From contig NW_014012218.1 in NCBI RefSeq assembly GCF_000611645.1, positions 4,099-14,832 on the forward strand: a DNA stretch of 10,734 bases, read 5' to 3'. The position numbers and the translations under genes are program-made. This DNA comes from Monoraphidium neglectum. Lineage: Eukaryota; Chlorophyta; Chlorophyceae; Sphaeropleales; Selenastraceae. The notes below the pieces were generated by a model, which ran no database searches, was not told where the DNA came from, and saw only the letters and a program-made list of their open reading frames with translations. Positions 1-8,823 of this stretch are shown in pieces (position 1 is the first letter of the stretch; each line of letters starts with the position of its first letter).

Positions 1-96
1 CACATACGCACGCCCGCCTGCTTGCAATCACAGCCCCGCCCCTTGCGAGGAAAACAGGCAGCCACCATGGCCCCGCCCCTCCCAACACAGCCAGAC

Positions 97-2415
97 CTGC
101 TGCACCAGGTCGTCCCTGCGCGTCTGCCAGATGTTGGTGATGCGCCGCAGCACAGTGGAGAAGCTGGGACGACCAGGCAGGTCCTGGGGGAAAGGGGGGG
201 AGGGGGCGGTTCGGAGGGATCAAGTAGAGGCGCATTGGGGGTGCGGTTATGGCGGAGGTGGTGGCGTTGCGGGCCTCGAATGTGGGGGCTGGGCCCGAGC
301 TGGGTGAGAGGGATTGTTGCATCGTATGGCGCCAAGCGGAGGCCGGTCACCTGATATGAGGGGCTGCGCCGCAGCGCATGCAAGGCAACAGGGCGTTCCC
401 CCAGGCTGCACAGCCTGAATGCCACACCCTTGCTCGTCCCTTTCCCCCACCCACTTCCTCTGCTGACATGCTCCCCAATATGATCGCAACAACCGTATCA
501 GCTGCAACCCGCTCTCTCGATCCCACCCTGCCGTCAACACACGCGCGCTTTCGACGGTGCGTCCACCCTGACTCCCGGCCTAATGCATGGGCTGAGCACC
601 CGTATCAGCCCCTGCTGCACCCTCCGTCGTCGCGCGCCTTTGGTGGCAGGTAGGTGGTGCCCATGATGGGCTGCAGCTGGGGCGTCAGGAACACACTCAT
701 GGGCCAGCCGCCGCCCCCTGTCAGCGCCTGGACGTACGTCATCTGGGGGGGGGGGTGTCCAGGGGGTTGGGGGTCAGAGGTTGGTGGGTTTGAGGGGTTG
801 AGCGTTGGAGGGTTGGTGGCTTGGGGGCTCAGGACGCAGGGTCGCTGTGTCTGAGGTTGTTTTGGGTTGGTGGTGGCCCTTCGGTGCCGGCTCCTCGGGG
901 TGCTGACCGTGGATCTGCACGCTGACTCTGCTGTCGTGCGTCGCACCATATGACACGACCCAGGAGAAGATCACAAATTCGAATTCAAAACTCCCAGGTC
1001 GCTCACGTACACGCGGTCAACGTCGGGCCGCTCCTCCCTGTCGACCTTGATGGACACAAAGTGTTCGTTCAGCAGCCGCGCCGCCTCTTCATCCTCAAAG
1101 CTCTCGCGCTCCATAACGTGGCACCTGTAACGTCAGAGTGGAGTGAATAATGAGGTGCTTTGGTTGTTTGGTTGTCGGTCGGTTTGTTGTGCAAGAAATG
1201 ACGCGAAAGGCAGCATTATCGATGGGCGATACCGACGGCTTGAATAATTCTGGGTGGCGGCGGCCCCAGCTCGGAAGCATGTTGGGAGCAACGCCAGCCA
1301 CCCAACCGACAATCGGAGGCTCGGGACGCGGTCACCAGGGAGGGGGTCACATCGGGCTTGCTGGGGTCACCAGTCCCGGGACCGTCTGTTCTCAAAGCCC
1401 CTAAAGCAAACAGATCCCAGGACTCCGCCCTGCGCAACATCGCAATCACGTCCAAGCAGCACGCATCAAGGCCCCACAGCGCTCCGAACGTCCTGCCCCG
1501 CCAACAAGGCTGCCCCCACGCCGCCCACCAGTGGCAGGTGCTGTACCCCACAGACAGGAATATCGGCTTGTCACGCGCCCGCGCCTCCTCGAACGCCTCC
1601 TGCCCCCAGGGGTACCAGTCCACCCTGGCGCGCGCACGGAGTTTGCGGTTTGCGGGGTGATGTTACGTGAATGGGTGGGGAGAGGTTTGATGCGGCCGTT
1701 GCAGGAGGGCGGCGGGTGGGCCCAGGAGGGCCGCGCTGATCACTGACGAGCCTTTGAAGTGGCGCTTGGTGAGCAGGCAGGTGGTGATGGGCGGCCGATC
1801 TGGCTGTGCTCCACGCCACTCGTCCCCCACCCAGAGGCGGGCCACTGGGTCTGGGGGCCCGAAGGAGAGAACTCTGGATGACCCGGGCGCTCACGGGTTG
1901 TGGGCGTGCTGTAGCAGGTAGGGGCTGGCAGGCGGCCATGCGCAAGGATAACAATAGGCAGCGAGGGTATGGAAGTGGGGTGGGGGGGGGGGGTGAGCAT
2001 GACACTCGACGGCAACCATGGTGGGCTTGGGAAGGGGTAGTGCATGCAGGCTGCAGGGGGTGCATCATCACGGCTGCTTATCCGTGGGGCCTGCATGGGA
2101 GGTGCGCTTGCCGCACCAACAAGCCCAGCGCGGGGCCAAGTTCGGATGGCGACATCACACGAAACAAGGGGTGAGAGGGCGACCGTCGATTCAATCCTGA
2201 TCTTCTCAAATGCACGCCCGCTGCGCCCCTCCTGCGCACCTCTGCTCCTTGGCCAGGCGGTTGGTATGCTTGGGGTTCTCCCCGCCGCCCGCGGCGCTGG
2301 CCATTGCACTAAAGCGTCGGAGCGGCGAGCGGTGTGCTGTGCGCGTCGGTGCAGGCGCCCGATGTAGGAGGCGTCGCGCGTGTTTCGCAGTCGCAAATCC
2401 TCTTTGTCGCAACAT
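97..2415 (-). CDS. DUF255 / SPATA20-type thioredoxin-domain protein, 5' part (six exons, continues past left edge)
   Basis: Coding exons read on the minus strand: 2415-2240, 1924-1895, 1624-1529, 1124-1007, 742-638 and 183-97. Joined, they give residues 1-204. Seen in the product: [18 protein letters not shown] (51-69), [11 protein letters not shown] (70-80), [18 protein letters not shown] (88-105), [17 protein letters not shown] (124-140), [17 protein letters not shown] (145-161), then [11 protein letters not shown] and a helix ending DDLVQQ. These are the hallmarks of the DUF255 (thioredoxin-like) domain of human SPATA20 and bacterial YyaL; CHWC (99-102) is the thioredoxin-type pair. Full-length relatives are about 700-800 residues with a C-terminal six-hairpin glycosidase-like region, which would lie outside the window. 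Their reaction is not well defined. The first 37 residues hold many Arg and no acidic residue, like a mitochondrial or plastid presequence. A second in-frame Met at residue 38 has good context (G at -3 and +4), so the mature or alternative start could be there. Family assignment is firm; the exact end of exon 6 is less so. Confidence 0.9.
184..637 (-). other. Probable GC-AG intron in the DUF255/SPATA20-type gene
   Basis: Exon 5 ends with codons for PPK at 638, followed on the minus strand by GCGCGC. Exon 6 begins at 183 after a C-rich tract and CCCAG. Joining there gives [11 protein letters not shown], which fits the family in frame and phase 0. The only nearby GT downstream (after a GGAGG at about 623) leaves the wrong phase for the exon 6 acceptor. 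The other donors of this gene are GTGCGC, GTGAGC, GTGGGC, GTGAGC and GTCTGG, so GCGCGC is one base away from a used site. A sequencing error is the alternative. Confidence 0.65.
762..829. repeat. G/T-rich degenerate repeat inside intron 4 of the DUF255/SPATA20-type gene
   Basis: Irregular units around GGTTGG and GGGTTG recur through this stretch on the plus strand, after an 11-base G run at 745-755. On the transcribed (minus) sense the stretch is C/A-rich and sits just downstream in the intron's 3' half, next to the poly-C tract that precedes the exon 5 acceptor at 743. The plus strand has several G runs and could form a quadruplex. No coding role is seen. Confidence 0.5.
1895..1924 (-). other. 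30-nt micro-exon of the DUF255/SPATA20-type gene
   Basis: Exon 2 encodes only the block (S)PYLLQHAHN(P). Both flanking introns are phase 2: the Ser codon is split AG|C from exon 1 (ending 2240) and the final Pro codon CC|G into exon 3 (starting 1624). The acceptor reads CCAG just before 1924 and the donor GTGAGC just after 1895. The peptide is the conserved N-terminal motif of the family, so the exon is real despite its size. Confidence 0.88.
1980..1995. repeat. Poly-G (poly-C in the transcript) tract in intron 1 of the DUF255/SPATA20-type gene
   Basis: A near-continuous G run on the plus strand lies about 55 nt upstream, in transcript sense, of the exon 2 acceptor at 1925. In the RNA it is a C tract and may serve as an extended pyrimidine tract. 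Homopolymer length is likely to be unreliable. Confidence 0.5.
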
Positions 2416-3729
2416 GCCGCGCTGCTACGCCTCCTGTATTGATCGTTTGGTCGGTGATGAGATCACAGCTCGTCAGTCCTGTCCTTTCTCTATTGTGAGC
2501 ATCCGCGTTGCATTACAGCAAATGTTGAATTTGATAAGCCTGCTCACCCGCATAGGTAAAAGCTGTTTCCCATGTGGCATGAGCAGGGCATGAGTGACGC
2601 TCCAGGCGCAATCCAAGCAGCCCGGAGCTGTGTGGACACTGCACCTGTAGAAAGCGCCTTCAGGTACTGGTGTTTAATGATGATAAATCATCACGGCAAT
2701 ATGTTGATATGTCCGCCCATTCTCACCAGGAGTCAACGCAGTCAACCACGAAATCGGCACCCGACATCAGCAGAGCCCTCATTGCCAATGGTGGCCCTGC
2801 GGCATCGTTGCTTAATACTTGGAACAGGGTACGTGTCACCTGTTTGTTTTTGAAGCCCTTGCACTCGTGGCGCCACGCTTCAATTGGGAACAACGATGGA
2901 CTTGTGAGTCAGGAGTGGGAACAGCCAATGGCCTTGCAAGCTGCGTGTTGCAGGATCGGCATCTTCGTGCACTTGACCACTTGCAGTTATCACGATCCGA
3001 CGCGCAGGCCTGTACGGGCCATCATGTGCCCTCTTGGCGTGCTTCACTGCCAGTTCTGCAAAGCTCCTCGCATTGTCCAACCCAGCTCAGTTAGGACCAG
3101 CGGAACCCTTCCTTCTCTGCATATGTCATTGATGAGTTGCACACGCTGTCCGTGTTGTACACTGAGACTTTTTTGTACGATCAGAATCGGCACCCAGCGG
3201 GTGACAAGTGCCTTGTTTTCAAACGAGTCCATCTTTGGGCACATGTCAGCCGTAAGCTCAATGCGACATGCCAGTTTGCCTGCAAAAGGTGTGCTTCATT
3301 TTTGAACAAAAGCGATCACGGTATGGTTGCAGCCACCGGAACGACTCTTCACGCCATTGCCATTTGATCATGCAGCTTTGGCAGCAATAGCGTGCGATTA
3401 GATCCTCGTGTCATAAAGCGCAGCGCGCTCCCAACCGACCCGGAAGCGTATGCCGTCTGTCACAGCGCAAGCTGCCCATGCGGCGGCGCCCCTGCCGCTG
3501 CCGCCAACCGTGGCGCCGCCGTTCGATGCCGAAGCGGTGCAGGTATGCGTCAATTGTGCGACGCAAGTATACCAATCTTAGGTCTGCATGCAGCGGGCTG
3601 CCTGCCGGCCACAGATGCGGGAAGACTCGCCTGTTTGCGCCTCTCCCAGCCACGTCATGCCATGTGCGCCAGCCCACCAAACCCATTCCCAGGTGGGGCC
3701 CTACAAACTATGCAGCTGACAGTGAAACC
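2416..3729. other. Divergent intergenic region between the DUF255/SPATA20-type gene and the dioxygenase gene
   Basis: This stretch separates two start codons that point away from each other (2415 minus, 3730 plus), so it should hold both promoters and 5' UTRs. From about 2410 to 3400 the base composition is visibly more AT-rich than the flanking genes, and codon-like GC bias disappears. Open frames here (for example 2670-3305 plus) have no recognisable domain and a random-looking composition. From about 3478 the sequence turns GC-rich again and is open in the dioxygenase frame, so a longer first exon or 5' leader may begin there. No TATA box, RNA gene or transposon end was identified with confidence. 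Confidence 0.6.
2678..2693. repeat. 16-bp perfect inverted repeat in the divergent promoter region
   Basis: The arms TGATGAT and ATCATCA are separated by AA, giving a 7+2+7 palindrome. It lies 263 bp upstream of the minus-strand start and about 1 kb upstream of the plus-strand start. It could be a protein-binding site, but one such palindrome in 10 kb can also arise by chance. Confidence 0.3.
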
Positions 3730-6700
3730 ATGCGACAGCTCCCCGCGCCTCCCCTGCGCCCCGCCGCTGGCGCACAGCATCCCTGCTCAACCCCTCCACC
3801 CCACCCCCTGCGCGCGTCTCCCCCCGTTCAGCGCCTCGCGCCGGCACCTCAGGGCAGCGTCCCGCCGTACGGCCCCGTGAGCGGCCCTGATGCCTGGCTC
3901 GCCTCCGACTTCCCTGACCCCTCGGCCTATACTGTCGAACTCAACCCCACCCACATCTCCGAGCTCGAGGCGGCCGTGCGGCGCGTCCTTGCGGCGGGCC
4001 GCGTGCGCGCAGACGGCAACTACCTCTCAGGGGTGCGCGGGAGCGTCAACAGTGGGCGTCCTGCACGCCCACAGGGCCGGCGGCGCGAATGTTCTTGCTC
4101 CCAGAGTGGGAACACGGCGGTCGGTTCTTATTGTTAGGCAGCAGCCGGCGGGATCGGCGGTGCCTTCGCGGATGGCGGTCGCGGGCTCGCCGCGGCTGCC
4201 CAAACTGCACACACATCCTGACGCCGAGCATCCTAGCGCCAGCGCTGACTTTCGTGACCCATGTTTCGGCCCCACCCTTGACCCCCAAAACGTGCCGCAT
4301 CCCTCCAGGTGACGTCACTCTCTGAGTCAGACTTCCAACTGCCCACGCTTGGGCCGCTGCTTCGCGCGGTGGGCGCTGATGTGGCGCGGGGCCGCGGATT
4401 CGTGCTCGTGAGGAAGCTGCCCGTGGAGCGGTGGAGCCGGGAAGAGGTGCTGGTGGCATATTGGGGCATTGCCCTGCACTGGTGGGCTCACGCATACCAT
4501 TTCACGCGGGCACATCAGACCGCGTCAACGATTGACGCGCGTGCATCCACCCTGCATTCAAGCATGGGCGGTTGCTATGGCATGCGTGCGATTCCAGCAT
4601 GTGATAGGGAGTCGCGGCTTGGGGCCGCGCGGTGTGTGCATGCGCGGGGCCTGGCAGGCGGCCCGCGCCTCTGTTTATGCAGCTGCGCACCCTGCGACCG
4701 TCGCCGCACCCAAAGCCCATAATCCATCACCCGCGCCGCTGCTGATGGACACCCGCAGGGGCGTGCCCATGACTCAGAACGAGAAGCAGCACGTCATAGG
4801 GCACGTCAAGGTGCGGTGCGGCGGCGCACAGCGGCCCCCCCACCAAATGTGGCGCGCCCGCTCGCCTCAACAAACCCGAGGCGCCTCGCCCGGCGCCCGC
4901 CCTTGTCCCGGACCCTCGCCGCTGGCCGCCTTCCCTCCCCCCCCCCTTGAAGCCTTGCACCTGCGAGCTTTGCAAACGATTCAGGTGCCACGCCTGCACA
5001 TTTCTGGTCGACTGACTGCGACACCCCCCAGACACCACTCACCAGACACCACTCACCAGACACCTCTCCCCCAGAGACACACACACACACACACACACAC
5101 ATACACACACACACCGACCACCGTCCCGGCGCCCCCGACAGGACGTGGGCGTCGACCCCGACAATGAGAACCCCAACACGCGCATCTACATGACGCGCGC
5201 CGCCCAGCCGTGGCACGTGGACTCTGCGGACACCGTGGGGCTGCTGTGCCTGGCGGAGGCCAAGGTGGGCGGCGCTGCAGGGGGTGGGGGCGGAGCGGGG
5301 GGCTGAGGGAGGCCTTCAAGTGCGCTGGGGAACGACTTCGAGGTGCCTCAATTATGATGTAAAACCACATCTCTCACAGTTGCTGTTTGGCTCGGCTTCC
5401 TACAACGCCCCCCCTCGCATATGCAAACATAAACTCGCACGCACACGTATACACACACACACACACACACACACACATTTGCATCCACGCATGCACCATG
5501 TACGCGCAAATGCCCCCCCCCCCTTCCACCCCGCGCGCAGGAGGGCGGCGACAGCGCCTTTGCCAGCAGCTCGGCCATCATTAACATCATCCGGCAGGAG
5601 GAGCCCGAGCTGCTGCCGGTCCTCGCCGGCCCCTGGTGAACACACACGGCACGCCGCCAGCCCGCCCGGCCCGGCGAGCCCCCGGCGTGCGCCCGTCGTC
5701 CTCAGACCGCGCCGCTCGTCGCGCGCCCGCGAATCACCGCCACACCATGCACGTGCCTCAGGGCCTGTCGCGTTGGCCGGGCCCACACTGTGGTACCACA
5801 AACTGGAGTTGATGTCTGACGCGGCCTCAAACCACGAACGCCCCGATGCTTGCAGGTACGTTGACCGTAAGGGGGAGCTGCTGCCTGGCCAGCAGCCTGT
5901 ATTTGACCAGCCCATACTGCACTACCACAAGGTGGGCCCCTGAACACTCACACGCGCACACACACGCATACGCGCAGTTGTGCCTAGGCTGCGCCGGCGC
6001 ACCTGTGGACCCCCCGTTTGCAGCACGCTCATGCAAGCTAGCCAATTGCCGACCCATCCAGCGCACCTGCCACTCGCCCGGCAGCCGCAGCGCCAGCCGT
6101 GCCAAGGGCCCCGTCACGCCCGCGCGCCGCCCTGCATCCGAGTCTTCTTCTCGGCCTGGCGCGCGGCTGCGTGCACATCCACACGCCCAGGCTCAATCCA
6201 TTCATCCCCTTTTCTAACCCTCAACGCCCTGCGGGCCCCCCCTGGCCCCCCTCAGGGCCGCGTCCTAGTGGCTCTCCATGACTCATACTACCAGGTGAGA
6301 CGATTCGGCGTTGCACAAACACACACAATGTGATTGAAAGTAGCACAGTCGGATTGCAGCGGTAATTGGCACGCTACATAATTGTCATGCCATCCAGCCA
6401 CGCTGTTGGGTTGCCGCCTGCCTGCCTGGTGTGCCCAAAGCCTGACAGAGCTGCCGCCGCCGGCCCCGCTGCCCGTGTGGTGCTCGCTGCCCGAATGCAA
6501 ACAATCTGCGTTCCGACGCCCTGCAACCAGCCCAACTGAACCCCCTAAAACAAGAACAAACACACACACGCACACACACAGCTGGCGGCAGCCAAGTGGG
6601 GCGGCGTCGCAGTGCTGTCGCCGCAGCAGGAGCGGGCGATTAGTAAGTTCCGTGAGGTTGCCGAGCGCCCTGGGGTGGCCATCCACATGCGGCTGTCACC

Positions 6701-7278
6701 CGGTGACGTGCAGTACATCAACAACCACACCACGGTGCACATGCGCACGGCGTACCGCGACTGGGAGGTGCGGCGGGTGACGGCATCGGGCGGTGCTAGA
6801 CGGATTCCTGTGGCTGCTCGGGTGGATCGTCCCCTGGCTCACGTGCGACTGCCCGTTTGCTTTAGTTCAAGCCCTGCTGCAGCCACACATCAATTGGCAT
6901 CCACGTTGTTTCGTGGCTTGTTTATCATAAGCCCACTTTATTTTGCAAGCCTTGGACGTCTAGACACTAAGTTTCCAATACTGTATGACTGCGCAGGGCC
7001 CGGACCGCGCGAAGCGGCACCTGCTGCGCCTGTGGCTGGCGACCCCGCCGCCGCACAGCATCCCCCTGCCGCTGTCCTACCGGCATATGTTCAAGCAGTG
7101 GAGCGCCGACGACCGCGGCCTGTCGCGGCGCTCGGATGGCGGCTGGGAGTACGTCGGCGTCGTGCCGCTCGAGGCCGAGGTCGGGCAGGCGTTCATACCC
7201 CCTGCGGCGCCGGCAGGGGCGGCAGGCCAGGCCGGCGGCGGCGCGGGGGACGGCGGCTCGGCGGCAGCGCCAGCGTGA
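3730..7278 (+). CDS. TauD/TfdA-family 2-oxoglutarate/Fe(II)-dependent dioxygenase (nine exons)
   Basis: Exons: 3730-4032, 4309-4481, 4759-4810, 5142-5264, 5541-5635, 5856-5931, 6256-6294, 6582-6767 and 6997-7278. All introns are GT-AG. The spliced frame gives about 442 residues. Blocks in order: GPDAWLASDFPDP (about 54-66), FQLPTLGPLLRAV, RGRGFVLVRKLPVERW, LHWGVPMTQNEKQHVIGHVK (about 157-176), then QPWHVDSADTVGLLCLAEAK with the iron-binding H201 and D203, EGGDSAFASSSAIIN, LSPGDVQYINNHTTVHMR with distal His 340, and RHLLRLWL with Arg 356 and 360 as candidate 2-oxoglutarate/substrate contacts. This is the TauD fold of taurine, TfdA and related oxygenases; the substrate cannot be read from sequence. 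No BBOX zinc domain is present, so it is not a standard carnitine-pathway hydroxylase. The C-terminal 26 or so residues are Ala/Gly/Pro-rich tail. The start at 3730 was chosen for its A at -3 and GC-ending codons; the same frame is open back to an ATG at 3478, so the N-terminus is uncertain and an upstream exon is possible. Confidence 0.88.
5027..5068. repeat. 14-bp tandem repeat, about three copies, in dioxygenase intron 3
   Basis: The unit ACCAGACACCACTC is found exactly at 5041-5054, nearly complete just before it, and with a change (ACCAGACACCTCTC) at 5055-5068. It sits directly upstream of a (CA)n tract in the same intron (4811-5141). Confidence 0.75.
5077..5114. repeat. (AC)n microsatellite in dioxygenase intron 3
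   Basis: An almost pure AC dinucleotide run of 38 nt with one AT interruption near 5101. It ends 27 nt before the acceptor AG at 5140-5141, on the sense strand of the gene. Confidence 0.95.
5451..5477. repeat. (AC)n microsatellite in dioxygenase intron 4
   Basis: A pure AC run of about 27 nt, in sense orientation, 63 nt upstream of the acceptor at 5540. It is followed by a poly-C stretch at about 5513-5523 that completes a pyrimidine-rich approach to the splice site. Confidence 0.95.
5944..5975. repeat. Degenerate CA-rich repeat in dioxygenase intron 6
   Basis: CA/CG dinucleotides dominate this stretch, interrupted by CGCG and CATA. Unlike the other tracts it lies near the donor end (donor at 5932) of its intron. 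Confidence 0.6.
6560..6580. repeat. (CA)n tract forming the 3' splice site of dioxygenase intron 7
   Basis: CACACACACG followed by CACACACACA runs straight into the acceptor, so the AG used (6580-6581) is the end of the repeat. There is no normal pyrimidine tract, because every second base is A. The exon that follows (LAAAKWGGVAVLSPQQ) is family-conserved, which supports the site. Confidence 0.8.
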
Positions 7279-8823
7279 GGGGGGAGGGGCCGTGTGAGGT
7301 GCTCGTCCTGCACAAACCCCCAGGCGTTGCGGGCTCGAGTACTTTTTGTGCTGTAGTCGTGGCAGAACAGCAACATTTTCTTGCCAGGCACTGCGCCTCA
7401 CTTGGTCGACATGTTGATGTTTGTCAGCCAAAATGTACGTGGAATTATTTTGCGAGATTAAGAGTTGAAGCCTTTTGAGCGCGCAAGCAACCACGCGGCC
7501 ATCCTCTCTATCAGCCTGCGCATGCGGCAGACGCCGGCAGTGTGCGCACACTGGTGCAGCGAGGGCCTCCGGGTTGTTTTTGCCCGTCACTCCCACCTCT
7601 TGCTGCGTTCCGCCCAAATAATGTACATGGTTTTGACCCTCACATACGTACCACTTTGTGAATTGGGTGTGATGCAGCATGGTACATCTGAGGCCTGGAT
7701 GTTCGATGTTTGCAGCGCACCGGGCCCGACGCCTGGCAGCTGCGGGGGCGCGTTTGAACATACAGCGGTCTCGTCTCGTCTGGCGTCCGTCCGCCCACCA
7801 CACCGTCGCTAAGCGTTGACCAACTTTGACCGAGCAAGCGCCACAGTCCGCCCGCGCACCCCGTGCCCCTTCGGCGGCTTGCAGCTGCACAGCTGTGGCG
7901 TTATAGGTTCGACCATGAGATTCAATTGGTGTGGTAGCTTTGCAAACCACAGTGCATGTGGCTCACGGGCCCAGGCTTTGTGCGGCGCCTGAGGTGTGCA
8001 TTTGAGCCACAAAGGCATCCAGGAGCCGGCGGGCTGCGGACACTTCTGACCATGAGACAATTGCACATTGCGTGGCATCACATTCATTTTCTAGTCTGAT
8101 ATCGTCTTTTGATCGTCCGAGCCCGCCTTATAGGTTCAGGGACTACACACGGTGGTGTTGGACACTGGGCTGGCGAAGGAAAGCGAGTCCTGTTTAGAGC
8201 AGTATCCACTCAGGTATGCTGTGTAAAATTTTGATACGATATAGCACTCAGCAGCTTGATAAGGTGCTCATTGCGCCGTCCAGCCTGGTGTGCGTGCGTG
8301 GTCCGGCTCAGCACGCAGCAATTTGTTGTCGCTGAATGATCCTTGCTACATCCAGGTGCACAGAATAATTTATGTGTGTTTATACGCGCCAGCTCACCCA
8401 TTGAGGCAGGCATGGCGAGGGCAATGCGCGTGCTGCACACTGCGACTGCAGCACACAAAGCGGCCAACGCGACTGCCCGCGCAGCATGCGATGGAATTAG
8501 TGGGGCATTGCCGGCGCGCTCGCAACGAGAATACGCCAATGTCGACGCAAATACCCGCGCCGCCCACCCGACCTGCACGCCTGCAGCAGCCCGCCACGCA
8601 ATTTGCGGCGGTTTCGTCATCCTTACGACAGGCACAGGCATCCAGCCCCCCATGGGGCTGCAGCCCCGCAGTCCCCCTTTTTTATGGATTTCCTCACCCC
8701 GCCCTCACAACCCCCGATCCCCTATTTGCCTGCATAGTGCCTCACCACCCCCAGGGACCAGCTTCCAGTGACATCCGCTGCCGGCTAGAACAGCCAGGGC
8801 TGCCGCCTCCTGCTTTAGTCACC
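7279..8823. other. Intergenic region: dioxygenase 3' UTR and OvoA upstream region
   Basis: After the dioxygenase stop the composition shifts from very GC-rich to more balanced by about 7340, and stays so to about 8500. No open frame here has recognisable domains or algal codon bias. The region should contain the dioxygenase 3' UTR and the OvoA promoter and 5' UTR. A TTCGACC T-loop-like string at about 7909 does not sit in a foldable tRNA. From about 8290 the OvoA reading frame is open without a stop up to the proposed ATG. Confidence 0.55.
8222..8226 (+). terminator. Candidate polyadenylation signal (TGTAA) for the dioxygenase gene
   Basis: TGTAA is the usual green-algal polyadenylation element, and this is the only plus-strand copy I found between the dioxygenase stop and OvoA. 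It implies a 3' UTR of about 950 nt, which is long but within the range of chlorophyte transcripts. The motif is short, so chance occurrence is possible. Confidence 0.35.

Noticed and set aside
2670..3305. Open frame of 211 codons on the plus strand in the divergent intergenic region
   Set aside because: Composition is random-looking, codon bias is unlike the three real genes, and no domain or motif is recognisable.
4469..5167. Open frame of 232 codons overlapping dioxygenase exons
   Set aside because: It reads through introns and the (CA)n tract as a His-Thr run, and conserved protein is encoded in a different, spliced frame.
5077..5477. CRISPR-like or satellite array
   Set aside because: The repeats are plain CA dinucleotide runs and one short minisatellite without spacers.
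7895..7930. tRNA-like T-loop string (GGTTCGACC)
   Set aside because: The base after the loop is not C, the stem does not pair, and no acceptor, D or anticodon arm is found upstream.
6967..7950. Open frame of 327 codons on the minus strand
   Set aside because: It is antisense to the last dioxygenase exon, where plus-strand conservation is clear, and the rest has no recognisable domain.
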